NCBI RefSeq assembly: GCF_016865235.1 | Contig: NZ_CP064030.1 | Span: 3,100,001 to 3,164,000 of the forward strand | Length of the DNA: 64,000 bases | Direction: 5' to 3' | From: Dyella caseinilytica | GTDB lineage: Bacteria > Pseudomonadota > Gammaproteobacteria > Xanthomonadales > Rhodanobacteraceae | Shown here: positions 1 to 7,111 of the stretch, one piece after another | Numbering within the stretch: position 1 is the stretch's first letter | How the letters are laid out: each line of letters opens with the position of its first letter | Notes under the pieces: generated by a model | Seen by the model: the letters and a program-made list of their open reading frames with translations, nothing else | Told to the model about the DNA's origin: nothing | The model's database searches: none | Made by a program: the position numbers and the translations under genes

Positions 1-716
1 ATCGACGGTCCGCTGATACCGCGATGGGTAAACAGCAAGCCCGCACGAAAACTCCGCTTGCCAACGCGCGCCTCAGCGATCGGCAGGGCCATTCCGGCCA
101 GATCCTGATAATGCTCCTGATGCTTTCCACTCAAGGTCAGCGGAACAAGTCCGGCACGCGTCGCCAACACATTGTGATCAAACTGCCGCGCCAGTTCGTA
201 ACCGAATCCGGTCGCGCCCATGCTGGGTATGGATAAGCCGCCGCTGGCGATCACCAGCGATTGGGCATGTACTTCGCCCTTGGCTGTGAGCACGCTGAAA
301 CCTTCATCGGTCTTGCGTACCTTCGCAACGGCGCAACTGGTTTCAATGAGCACGTTTGCCGCCGCGCACTCGTCCAGCAGCATGCGCACGATCAGCTTGG
401 AGGACTCATCGCAAAACAGCTGCCCCAGTTCTTTCTCGTGATAGGCGATGCGATGCTTCTCGACCAACGCAATGAAATCAGTCGGCGTGTAGCGTGCCAG
501 CGCGGACTTAGCAAAATGCGGATTGGCTGAGAGATATTGGGCAGGCGTGACGCCCAGGTTGGTGAAATTGCAGCGCCCACCACCGGACATCAGGATTTTC
601 TTGCCCGGCTTGTTGGCATGATCCAGCACCAACACCCGCCGGCCACGCTGTCCGGCGGTTATCGCGCACATCAGGCCGGCGGCGCCGGCGCCGACGACCA
701 GGACATCCACTTTCAC
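1..716 (-). CDS. HI0933/YhiN-family flavoprotein (NAD(P)/FAD-dependent oxidoreductase), 3' end cut by window
   Basis: Reading the minus strand from a GTG at 716 gives about 238 residues that run off the window start, so the C-terminal part is missing; the family is usually near 400 residues. A Rossmann FAD motif GAGAAG lies at residues 9-14 and the family signature SGGGRCNFTN at 44-53. A second nucleotide-binding stretch (SLVIASGGLSIPSMGATG) is near residue 160. These are hallmarks of the HI0933/YhiN/BaiN flavoproteins, whose physiological substrate is mostly unknown. No in-frame ATG lies just upstream and the ribosome site is weak, so the GTG is the best available start. It is divergent from yajQ across about 95 bp. 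Confidence 0.85.
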   Translation of the reverse strand, partial: MKVDVLVVGAGAAGLMCAITAGQRGRRVLVLDHANKPGKKILMSGGGRCNFTNLGVTPAQYLSANPHFAKSALARYTPTDFIALVEKHRIAYHEKELGQLFCDESSKLIVRMLLDECAAANVLIETSCAVAKVRKTDEGFSVLTAKGEVHAQSLVIASGGLSIPSMGATGFGYELARQFDHNVLATRAGLVPLTLSGKHQEHYQDLAGMALPIAEARVGKRSFRAGLLFTHRGISGPS

Positions 717-811
717 GCGATCACCGTCATAAGTCCGCCGAATGAAACATCCATACATTATCTAACAAGTGATGCCTTAAACTTGCCGCCTGCCCTGCCA
801 AGGACCCCGCC

Positions 812-1294
812 ATGCCCTCTTTTGACGTGATCTCCGAAGTCGACAAGCACGAGCTGACGAATGCTATCGACCAGGCCAACCGCGAACTGACCAACCGCTT
901 CGATTTCAAAGGCACGGATGCCAAGTACGAACTGGACAAGCTGGTGATCACCCAGGTCGCGCCCAGCGAATTCCAGCTACAGCAGATGCTGGATATCCTG
1001 CGCGGCCGGCTGGCGGCCAGGAAGATCGATCTGCGCGCGCTGGAGACTGCCGATCCGGAAGTCAACCTCGGCGGTGCACGACAGAAGATCACCGTGAAGC
1101 AAGGCATCGAGCAGCCCATCGCCAAGAAGCTGATCGCGATGCTGAAAGAAGCCAAGCTGAAGGTGGAAGCACAGATCAACGGTGAAAAGGTCCGCGTCAC
1201 TGGCAAGAAGCGCGACGACCTGCAACTCGCGATGGCCTTGCTGCGCAAGGCCGATGTGGAGCTGCCGCTGCAGTTTGACAATTTCCGCGACTGA
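812..1294 (+). CDS. yajQ: YajQ-family nucleotide (c-di-GMP) binding protein
   Basis: The 160-residue product opens with the conserved PSFDVISEVD and contains NRFDFKGTDA near residue 30, as in YajQ/UPF0234 proteins of about 160-165 residues. YajQ proteins have two RRM-like folds and bind nucleotides; in Xanthomonas a YajQ homologue binds cyclic di-GMP and acts with a transcription factor. An AAGGACC ribosome site lies 7 bp before the ATG. The protein is cytosolic, with no signal or membrane segment. The c-di-GMP link is knowledge of the family, not visible in sequence, but it fits the EAL-GGDEF gene at 30.7 kb. Confidence 0.93.
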   Translation: MPSFDVISEVDKHELTNAIDQANRELTNRFDFKGTDAKYELDKLVITQVAPSEFQLQQMLDILRGRLAARKIDLRALETADPEVNLGGARQKITVKQGIEQPIAKKLIAMLKEAKLKVEAQINGEKVRVTGKKRDDLQLAMALLRKADVELPLQFDNFRD

Positions 1295-1340
1295 GTCCGC
1301 GGCGCCAGGCCAAATTTCATGTGATATCGCATCACTGATG

Positions 1341-1372
1341 GCCGTCATTCCCGCTTTCGCGGGAATGACGGC
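1341..1372. repeat. Short perfect palindrome (REP/dRS3-like) between convergent genes
   Basis: Perfect 14-bp arms (1341-1354 and 1359-1372) flank a TTTC loop. The core is ATTCCC-N8-GGGAAT, the form of neisserial dRS3 repeats. It lies between the ends of yajQ and the DUF1345 gene and could also act as a bidirectional terminator, although there is no T-tract. It resembles the longer palindromes at 9004, 13647 and 15200. Confidence 0.75.
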
Positions 1373-1380
1373 CATGCGGA

Positions 1381-2070
1381 TTACGCCAATCCAGCGGCGA
1401 TATTGACGCTCAACGCGATAATGAACACGTTGAAGAAAAACGCCACGACGCTGTGCAACAGCGCGGTGCGTCGCAAAGTGTGGCTGGTGATCTGCACATC
1501 GGACACCTGAAAGCACATGCCGACAACGAAGGCAAAGTAGACGAAGTCCCAGTAATCCGGTTGCTTGGTGCCCGGAAACTCCAGCCCTTCGTGTTGTTTG
1601 CCAAAATCGCCGTAATAGCCGTGTGCGTAATGCAGGGCATACATGGTGTTCATGAATAACCATGACAGCACGATGCTCAGCGCTGCCAAGCCCATCACCA
1701 CCGCGCCACCGTTCTTGGCGGCGTGCAGTTCGGTAGACAGTGCTACCAGCACCACGCCAGAAACCGCGACGGCAACGCAGAGCGTGCCGCGACGTCCGGT
1801 GTCCTGAGCGTAGGCCTGCCGAGCCAGATGTTCCGCGCTGGCCCGTGTGAACATGCGCGCCAGCATGCTGAGGAACAGCAAAGCCCCAAGATCAAAACCC
1901 AATAGCAGCGCGGAGGCCGGCTTTACGCCGGATATCATCATCCCGCTGGATGCTGCGACAAATACAAGCGTGGACACTGTCAACCACGGCCGAGCGCGCA
2001 CGAAACGCACGGGCGCCCAACGGCGGCGCGCTACGCGCGCGGCAGCCTTTTCTTCAGCCGACGTATTCAT
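1381..2070 (-). CDS. DUF1345 integral membrane protein
   Basis: The 229-residue protein has a basic N-terminus and about five hydrophobic segments (around residues 30-50, 54-70, 95-112, 124-142 and 200-225). The sequence YALHYAHGYY near residue 143 and PDYWDFVYFAFVVGMCFQVSD near 172 are the conserved core of DUF1345 (PF07077). The function of this family is unknown; it sits in the inner membrane. The gene starts at an ATG and is followed downstream by a palindrome shared with convergent yajQ. The acetyltransferase gene on the same strand ends only 30 bp upstream, so the two may be cotranscribed. Confidence 0.85.
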   Translation of the reverse strand: MNTSAEEKAAARVARRRWAPVRFVRARPWLTVSTLVFVAASSGMMISGVKPASALLLGFDLGALLFLSMLARMFTRASAEHLARQAYAQDTGRRGTLCVAVAVSGVVLVALSTELHAAKNGGAVVMGLAALSIVLSWLFMNTMYALHYAHGYYGDFGKQHEGLEFPGTKQPDYWDFVYFAFVVGMCFQVSDVQITSHTLRRTALLHSVVAFFFNVFIIALSVNIAAGLA

Positions 2071-2100
2071 GGCGCTCCCAAGCTCCAGGTTTTGCGACGC

Positions 2101-2376
2101 TCACGCGAGCAGGCTCGAATAGTCCGGATGCCGCTCGATCCACGCGCGCGCATAGCTGCAAGCTGGCACCACCTTCCAGCCTCCACTTCGGGCCACCTCG
2201 AAAGCGGCGCGCACCAATTCGCTGGCAATGCCGCGACCACCCACTTCGGACGGCACGCCGGTGTGGTTGATGGTCATGACACGCTCGTGCAGGCTGTAAT
2301 CAAGTTCGCAGGTGAAGCCATCCACGCGCGTTTCGAAACGATGCGCGGCAGTGAGGTGATGGATGTCGTAGGCCAT
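2101..2376 (-). CDS. Small GNAT-family N-acetyltransferase (YidJ/COG2388 type)
   Basis: The 91-residue protein is a minimal GNAT domain. It contains HTGVPSEVGGRGIASELV, the acetyl-CoA pyrophosphate-binding loop (GxGxxG/A type), and ends with VPACSYARAWIERHPDY, which is highly conserved in the short COG2388 acetyltransferases. I chose the ATG at 2376 because AGGA lies 8 bp upstream; an in-frame start 30 bp further up lacks this. Substrates of the family are poorly known. The gene lies between DUF1345 and aroG on the same strand. Confidence 0.85.
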   Translation of the reverse strand: MAYDIHHLTAAHRFETRVDGFTCELDYSLHERVMTINHTGVPSEVGGRGIASELVRAAFEVARSGGWKVVPACSYARAWIERHPDYSSLLA

Positions 2377-2408
2377 GATGCGTTCCTGCCAAGCGGGAAG
2401 GCGCAAGC

Positions 2409-2437
2409 ATAAAACGTCCTGCCCATACGCTGGGCAA
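2409..2437 (-). terminator. Weak hairpin terminator after aroG
   Basis: On the minus strand, downstream of the aroG stop, a short GCCCA/TGGGC stem (2421-2425 with 2431-2435) is followed by GGACG and TTTT. The stem is short, so termination is likely partial, allowing read-through into the acetyltransferase gene. Confidence 0.35.
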
Positions 2438-2454
2438 CATCACCCCTGATAACC

Positions 2455-3531
2455 TTACGCAGCGCGTGCCTCCGCTTGCCGCTCCCGGCGCACACGCACG
2501 GCTTTAGCCAGTCGCTCCAGCACCTGCACCGTGGTATCCCAGCCGATGCAGCCGTCGGTGATGCTCTGCCCGTAGACCAACTCGCAGCCCGGCACCAGAT
2601 CCTGACGGCCAGCCACCAGATGGCTTTCCACCATCACGCCCTGAATACGCGATTCGCCCGCTTCCAGTTGTGCTGCGATATCGGCCACCACATGTGGCTG
2701 GTTTTCCGGCTGCTTGCCGCTGTTGGCGTGACTGGCGTCGATCATCAGGCGCTCAGCCAAGCCCGCCTTCGCCAGCGCAGCACAAGCCGCGTCGACATGC
2801 GGGGCGTCGTAGTTAGGCAACTTGCCGCCACGGAGAATGACGTGACAGTCCTCGTTGCCTTGCGTGGCGACGATCGCGGCACGTCCGCTTTTGGTCACAG
2901 ATACGAAGTGATGCGGGCTGGCAGCTGCGAGCACGGCGTCGGCGGCGATCTTGATATTGCCGTCGGTGCCATTCTTGAAACCCACCGGGCAGGAAAGTCC
3001 GGAAGCAAGTTCGCGGTGCGACTGGCTTTCGGTGGTTCGCGCGCCAATCGCGCCCCAGGCCACCAGATCGGCAATGTATTGCGGGGTGATCAGATCCAGG
3101 AATTCGCTACCGGCCGGGAGACCAAGTGCATTGATGTCGCACAGCAGGCGGCGCGCCTGGCGCAGGCCTTTGTCGATATGGAAGCTCTCATCCAGATCCG
3201 GATCGTTGATCAGGCCCTTCCAGCCGACGGTGGTGCGCGGCTTTTCGAAATACACACGCATCACGATTTCCAGCGTATCGGCATGGCGCTCGCGCTCGGC
3301 GGCCAGTCGCTTGGCGTAGTCCAGCGCGGCGGCGGGGTCGTGGATCGAACAAGGTCCGATGACGACGGCGAGGCGATCGTCATCGCCCGCAAGGATGCCA
3401 TGCAGCGCGCGGCGGGCATTGGCGACGGTCTCGAACGCCTGGGGGCTGGGCTGGCAATCCAGCATCACTTCGGCCGGGGTAGCTAGCTCTTTGATCGCGC
3501 GGATTCGTAAATCGTCGGTCAGGCTGGTCAT
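2455..3531 (-). CDS. aroG: 3-deoxy-7-phosphoheptulonate (DAHP) synthase, class I
   Basis: The enzyme condenses phosphoenolpyruvate and erythrose-4-phosphate, the first step of the shikimate pathway. The 358-residue product matches class I (AroFGH-type) enzymes of about 350 residues. GPCSIHD lies at 59-65 and KPRTTVGWKG at 97-106; further on are VGFKNGTDG and the metal/substrate motif ASHANSGKQ. The ATG at 3531 is preceded by AAGGAG. Upstream on the same strand are a 26-codon leader peptide rich in Tyr/Phe/Trp and an intrinsic terminator, so expression is very probably controlled by transcription attenuation. Which aromatic acid inhibits the enzyme cannot be read from sequence. Confidence 0.95.
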   Translation of the reverse strand: MTSLTDDLRIRAIKELATPAEVMLDCQPSPQAFETVANARRALHGILAGDDDRLAVVIGPCSIHDPAAALDYAKRLAAERERHADTLEIVMRVYFEKPRTTVGWKGLINDPDLDESFHIDKGLRQARRLLCDINALGLPAGSEFLDLITPQYIADLVAWGAIGARTTESQSHRELASGLSCPVGFKNGTDGNIKIAADAVLAAASPHHFVSVTKSGRAAIVATQGNEDCHVILRGGKLPNYDAPHVDAACAALAKAGLAERLMIDASHANSGKQPENQPHVVADIAAQLEAGESRIQGVMVESHLVAGRQDLVPGCELVYGQSITDGCIGWDTTVQVLERLAKAVRVRRERQAEARAA

Positions 3532-3568
3532 GGGAAAACTCCTTGGTGTCTGATGCCCGGCAGCCAAC

Positions 3569-3601
3569 AAAAAAGCCGCCAGGTGGGCTGGCGGCTTTTT
3601 T
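3569..3601 (-). terminator. Rho-independent attenuator in the aroG leader
   Basis: On the minus strand an 8-bp stem GCCGCCAG/CTGGCGGC (3588-3595 with 3575-3582) has a 5-nt loop and is followed by six T (3574-3569). It lies about 38 bp before the aroG start and after the leader-peptide stop codon, the position expected of an attenuator. Confidence 0.85.
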
Positions 3602-3655
3602 AGGAAAGTGGGTGATCTTGTCAGTTACGATCGCGCACCATGCTCCGCCGCCGGC
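3575..3655 (-). promoter_or_regulatory. aroG: Candidate antiterminator pairing in the aroG leader
   Basis: The GC-rich 3' part of the leader reading frame (GCCGGCGGCGG on the minus strand, 3655-3645) is complementary to GCCGCC in the 5' arm of the attenuator stem. A ribosome stalled on the upstream Tyr/Phe/Trp codons would leave this segment free to block terminator formation, whereas one that reaches the stop codon would cover it. The pairing is read by eye; no folding was calculated. Confidence 0.6.
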
Positions 3656-3705
3656 TTCGGATAGCCATAAAACCAAAAGTAATAGCGGTGCGAGGCGATG
3701 ATCAT
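3625..3705 (-). CDS. aroG leader peptide, aromatic-rich (26 aa)
   Basis: Minus-strand ATG at 3705 to TAA at 3625 encodes 26 residues containing the run RYYFWFYGY: four Tyr, two Phe and one Trp in nine residues, starting at residue 7. This density of aromatic codons, followed by a terminator before a DAHP synthase gene, is the signature of a ribosome-mediated attenuation leader. No clear ribosome site is visible; a TATCAC hexamer ends 7 bp before the ATG, so the transcript might begin close to the start codon. The peptide itself is unlikely to have a function. Confidence 0.8.
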   Translation of the reverse strand: MIIASHRYYFWFYGYPKPAAEHGARS

Positions 3706-3802
3706 GGGCGTAGTGATACCACATCGAGGCTGTGATGCAAACTGCTGCGCGGCTCGCGGCAATCCGCTAACGTGCCGCGTTCTCTATTTTCGGAATTTTC
3801 CC

Positions 3803-4231
3803 ATGTATCGCCCGCTCGCCCTCTTCGCCACCACTTTGCTCGCCCTGGCGGCGTTCGGCCCGCGATCGGTACATGCCGACGACGTCACCAAGTTGGTGAT
3901 TACGGACCAAAAAGTGGGTACCGGCGTGACCGCCGAGGACGACGACACAGTAAAGGTCAACTACACCGGCTGGCTCTACAGCGCCAAGGCGCCGGACCAC
4001 CGCGGCGCCAAGTTCGACAGTTCCGATGACAATGGCGAGCCGCTGAGCTTCACCCTCGGCGACGGCGAGGTGATTGCCGGCATGGAAAGTGCTGTCAGAG
4101 GCATGAAAGTGGGTGGTAAGCGCGAAGTGATCATGCCATCCAGCATGGGCTACGGCCGCCGCGGTGCGGGCAGCGACATTCCGCCCGGCAGCGCGCTGGT
4201 GTTCGATATCGAATTGCTCGGGGTGCATTGA
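3803..4231 (+). CDS. Exported FKBP-type peptidyl-prolyl cis-trans isomerase
   Basis: The 142-residue protein has a signal peptide (MYRPLALFATTLLALAAF, likely cleaved after VHA at about residue 24) and one FKBP domain. Visible FKBP features are VKVNYTGWLY, the KFDSS turn, FTLGDGEVIAGME and the closing IPPGSALVFDIELL. It should catalyse prolyl isomerisation during folding of periplasmic proteins. An upstream in-frame ATG at 3698 would add 35 residues before the signal peptide and overlap the aroG leader, so I prefer 3803. It is divergent from aroG. Confidence 0.9.
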   Translation: MYRPLALFATTLLALAAFGPRSVHADDVTKLVITDQKVGTGVTAEDDDTVKVNYTGWLYSAKAPDHRGAKFDSSDDNGEPLSFTLGDGEVIAGMESAVRGMKVGGKREVIMPSSMGYGRRGAGSDIPPGSALVFDIELLGVH

Positions 4232-4334
4232 GCCTTTCACGTGTCCGCGCTATGCAGGCTCGCTGTAGTGAGCCATGATGGGCAGACCTTAACGTCGCAC
4301 GTCCACCAACCCGAAATTGCTGGAGGATTGCCCG

Positions 4335-5102
4335 ATGAAACGCATACTGCGGTCCGTTCTGGTCGCCTTGATGATGATGGCCCCCGCCGCCGCGTTCGCC
4401 GCAGACGGTTATGTCATCACCAACGTCAATATGCGTGCCGGGCCCGATTCCCAATATCCGGCCATCCAGGTTTTGCCAGTCAACACCTGGGTTTCCGTGC
4501 AGGGCTGCACCACGGGATGGGCATGGTGCGATGTCATCAGCGGCCCCAATCGCGGCTGGGTTGCCGGCACCTATATCGCGTACATGTATAACAGCCAGCC
4601 GGTCTACGTTGCCGACTATGGCTCGCAGATCGGTATTCCGATCGTCTCGTTCGTGATCGCCTCGTATTGGGGCAACTATTACAGCAACCGTCCGTTCTAC
4701 CGGGATCGTGCTCGCTGGTATGGACGGCCTATCGTGATCCGGCCTCCGGCACGCCCGCCGATGCGGCCACGTCCGCCCGTTCGTCCGCCGCCCGGCGGTA
4801 ACCGCCCGCAGCCACCGGGTGGTGGAAATCGGCCTCAACCGCCTGGTGGTGGCAACCGGCCGCAACCACCAGGTGGTGGCAATCGCCCTCAGCCTCCCGG
4901 CAGCGGCAATCGGCCACAACCCCCTGGAGGGAACCGGCCACAGCCTCCCGGCGGCGGCAATCGTCCACAACCACCGGGTGGTGGGAACCGGCCGCAACCG
5001 CCAGGTGGCGGCAATCGCCCGCCGCCGTCAAACAACAACGGCAACCGTCCGTCGCCCCGTCCGAATCCGCAGCAAGGGAATAACGGAAACAATGGCAATT
5101 AA
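4335..5102 (+). CDS. Secreted SH3-domain protein with PPGGGNRPQ repeat tail
   Basis: The 255-residue product has a signal peptide (cleavage after AFA near residue 22), then a bacterial SH3_3 domain at about residues 26-82 with the typical NMRAGPDSQYPAI start and RGWVAGTYI end. The second half is low complexity: Arg/Pro-rich, then about ten imperfect PPGGGNRPQ units, ending in Asn/Gly. SH3_3 domains often bind peptidoglycan or cell-wall ligands, and the tail may be an extended spacer. A GGAG ribosome site precedes the ATG. The function is not known. Confidence 0.8.
   Translation: MKRILRSVLVALMMMAPAAAFAADGYVITNVNMRAGPDSQYPAIQVLPVNTWVSVQGCTTGWAWCDVISGPNRGWVAGTYIAYMYNSQPVYVADYGSQIGIPIVSFVIASYWGNYYSNRPFYRDRARWYGRPIVIRPPARPPMRPRPPVRPPPGGNRPQPPGGGNRPQPPGGGNRPQPPGGGNRPQPPGSGNRPQPPGGNRPQPPGGGNRPQPPGGGNRPQPPGGGNRPPPSNNNGNRPSPRPNPQQGNNGNNGN
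4785..5028 (+). repeat. Coding tandem repeat, about 27 bp (PPGGGNRPQ units)
   Basis: About ten imperfect copies encode PPGGGNRPQ or shortened forms (PPGSGNRPQ, PPGGNRPQ). Codons vary between units while the protein pattern is kept, which indicates an old repeat maintained at protein level. Confidence 0.85.
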
Positions 5103-5133
5103 GCCATTGCTGCCGCGAAGCGGCTGAACTGAC

Positions 5134-5168
5134 GTCACGGCTTTGATCGCATGCATCAAGGCCGTGAC
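5134..5168. terminator. Hairpin between convergent SH3 gene and selO
   Basis: A 14-bp stem with one wobble pair (5134-5147 with 5155-5168) and a 7-nt CGCATGC loop lies between the two convergent gene ends. There is no T-tract on either side, so the role as a bidirectional terminator is inferred from position. Confidence 0.5.
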
Positions 5169-5177
5169 GGTTCGATA

Positions 5178-6743
5178 TCAAGAACTGCAGGACAGCATCG
5201 AACACCCTGCGCGGGACTTCGCCCACTCAGGCCGTTTCTGCGCGTAGTGCTCGCGGCCCGGCTGTTCCTGATACGGATGTCGCAGCACCTCGAGCAAGTC
5301 GTGAATACCGGCGTAATCGCCAACGGCCGCGCGGTCGATCGCTTCCTGCGCAAGATAGTTGCGCAGCACGTAACACGGATTTGCCTCATGCATGCGTCGT
5401 CGCCGCTCTTCGGGCGAAAGCGGATCATCACGCAGGCGTGCCGCGTAATCCTGTAGCCAACGCATGAAATCGGTGGTCGCCGCATCGCGTTTCGCCGCAT
5501 CGTAAAACGCATGCTGCACCGGTTCGAGCGTCGGCGATTGTGTATCGATATCGCTCAATGCACGGAAGAACAAAGTCATGTCGACCTCCGCCTGCTGCAT
5601 CAGTGCCTGCAGTGTTTCCATGCGCGTTACGTCATCATCGCGGCATGCCGCCAAGCCCAGTTTCGCTGCGATGTCACGCTGCATCTGCTGTGCGTATTCG
5701 TCAGCATAACGATCTACTCCCGCCTGCAACGGCGCGACATCGCCAAACAACGGCGCCAGTGCTGCGGCCAACCGGCTCAGGTTCCACCACGCGACGTTTG
5801 GCTGCTGGCCGAAGCGATAACGGCGGCGCATTGCATCGGTGGTGTTGGGTGTCCAATCCGGATCGAAGTCGTCGATCCAACCATACGGACCATAATCGAT
5901 AGTGAGTCCTAAAACAGACATGTTGTCGGTGTTCATCACGCCATGCACGAAGCCCACGCGCATCCAGTGCGCGACCATCCGCGCCGTGCTCGCACAGATC
6001 TCAGCGAACCAGTCCCCATAAAGCGTCTCGCCACTGCCCTGCAGATGAGAGAAATCGCGCCGGATGGTGAAGTCGGCCAGTTGGCGCAACAAGGCGATGT
6101 CACCACGCGACGTGGGCAGTTCGAAATGTCCGAAACGTATGAACGAAGGTGCTACCCGGCAAACGATCGCTCCAGGCTCGTCCTGTGGATGGCCGTCGTA
6201 GAACATGTCGCGCTCGACCGCGTCACCGGTCAGCACCAGGCTGAGCGCACGCGTCGTGGGGACCCCGAGGTGATGCATGGCCTCGCTGCACAGAAATTCG
6301 CGAACCGAGGAGCGCAGCACGGCACGCCCATCCGCCCCCCGCGAGTACGGTGTCGCGCCGGCGCCCTTGAGCTGAAGCTCCAGTCGCTCGCCCTGCGCCG
6401 TGAGTACTTCACCCAAAGAAATCGCACGGCCGTCGCCGAGCTGACCGGCCCAGACGCCGAACTGATGGCCGCCGTAGTTGGACGCCCACGGCTGCATACC
6501 CTCCATCATGCCGTTGCCGCCAAATACCTGGGCAAACAACGGATTGGCGATATCGGCTTTGCTCAAGCCCAGCGCCGAAGCTACCTCGCGTGACCAGGCG
6601 ATCACTCGCGGCGCGGCGACCGGACTGGGATCTACACGCGAATACATCGCGCCATGCACCTGACGGGCGCCTGGGCCATGGTCGGGGTCACCCGGCAAAT
6701 CTCGGATGAAGGTGTTATCGAATGTCAAAGAAGTCAGGGACAT
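5178..6743 (-). CDS. selO: SelO/YdiU family protein adenylyltransferase
   Basis: The 521-residue protein is a full-length SelO pseudokinase. SelO transfers AMP to Ser/Thr/Tyr of target proteins and is linked to redox stress. Visible motifs are NYGGHQFGVWAGQLGDGRA near residue 88, LQLKGAGATPYSRGADGRAVLRSS, RVGFVHGVMNTDNMS (catalytic loop) and IDYGPYGWIDDFDP (metal loop). The C-terminus ends CSMLSCSS; the equivalent of the eukaryotic selenocysteine position is occupied by ordinary residues, as in most bacteria. I used the ATG at 6743 (MSLTSLTFDN), giving the usual N-terminus. Confidence 0.95.
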   Translation of the reverse strand: MSLTSLTFDNTFIRDLPGDPDHGPGARQVHGAMYSRVDPSPVAAPRVIAWSREVASALGLSKADIANPLFAQVFGGNGMMEGMQPWASNYGGHQFGVWAGQLGDGRAISLGEVLTAQGERLELQLKGAGATPYSRGADGRAVLRSSVREFLCSEAMHHLGVPTTRALSLVLTGDAVERDMFYDGHPQDEPGAIVCRVAPSFIRFGHFELPTSRGDIALLRQLADFTIRRDFSHLQGSGETLYGDWFAEICASTARMVAHWMRVGFVHGVMNTDNMSVLGLTIDYGPYGWIDDFDPDWTPNTTDAMRRRYRFGQQPNVAWWNLSRLAAALAPLFGDVAPLQAGVDRYADEYAQQMQRDIAAKLGLAACRDDDVTRMETLQALMQQAEVDMTLFFRALSDIDTQSPTLEPVQHAFYDAAKRDAATTDFMRWLQDYAARLRDDPLSPEERRRRMHEANPCYVLRNYLAQEAIDRAAVGDYAGIHDLLEVLRHPYQEQPGREHYAQKRPEWAKSRAGCSMLSCSS

Positions 6744-6889
6744 AAAGAAGCATATTCGGGCAAATTGTCGCCAAGGCAAGACTCATGGCAGGGGTAGCGT
6801 AAAGATCTTCACGTTCCCTATACATTCACGTTTGATCCTTGCTAGAGTGCGTTCGCGGCTGCGCAGGGGTAGCCGATGGAGTAAACAAT

Positions 6890-7096
6890 ATGCACATGCT
6901 TCTCGCTCGTTCCGCCTTCTCGCGCGGAATGCAGCTGGTAGCAGGGATGCTCTCAGTAGTTATCACGCAGGATGCCCCCTCCGAACGTCGCCGTAACGCG
7001 CCATCGGAATTCAATTTGGTTTCCTGGACGTCCAGCGCACGATCCCGTCGCGAAGACGAACTGGCCCGCTTCCGCCAGAACCAGGCCCAGCCGTGA
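6890..7096 (+). CDS. Small hypothetical protein (68 aa)
   Basis: The short reading frame is preceded by a GGAG ribosome site 8 bp before its ATG. The N-terminal half is weakly hydrophobic (ARSAFSRGMQLVAGMLSVVI) and the C-terminal half strongly charged (RSRREDELARFRQNQ). It lies between divergent selO and convergent rsuA in what would otherwise be a 370-bp gap. I recognise no family. It could be a small membrane-associated protein or a chance frame; the ribosome site and the spacing favour a gene. Confidence 0.4.
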   Translation: MHMLLARSAFSRGMQLVAGMLSVVITQDAPSERRRNAPSEFNLVSWTSSARSRREDELARFRQNQAQP

Positions 7097-7111
7097 TCCA
7101 TGCCCGGTCCG

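Noticed and set aside
2476..3486. 336-codon open frame on the plus strand opposite aroG
   Set aside because: Lies entirely on the antisense of a well-recognised DAHP synthase; no motif or ribosome site. A GC-rich shadow frame.
4131..4997. 288-codon minus-strand frame opposite the FKBP/SH3 region
   Set aside because: Crosses two plus-strand genes with clear domains; it arises from the repeat composition.
5178..5230. Possible selenocysteine at the SelO C-terminus
   Set aside because: The frame runs without UGA to CSMLSCSS and stop; no SECIS element was looked for or needed.
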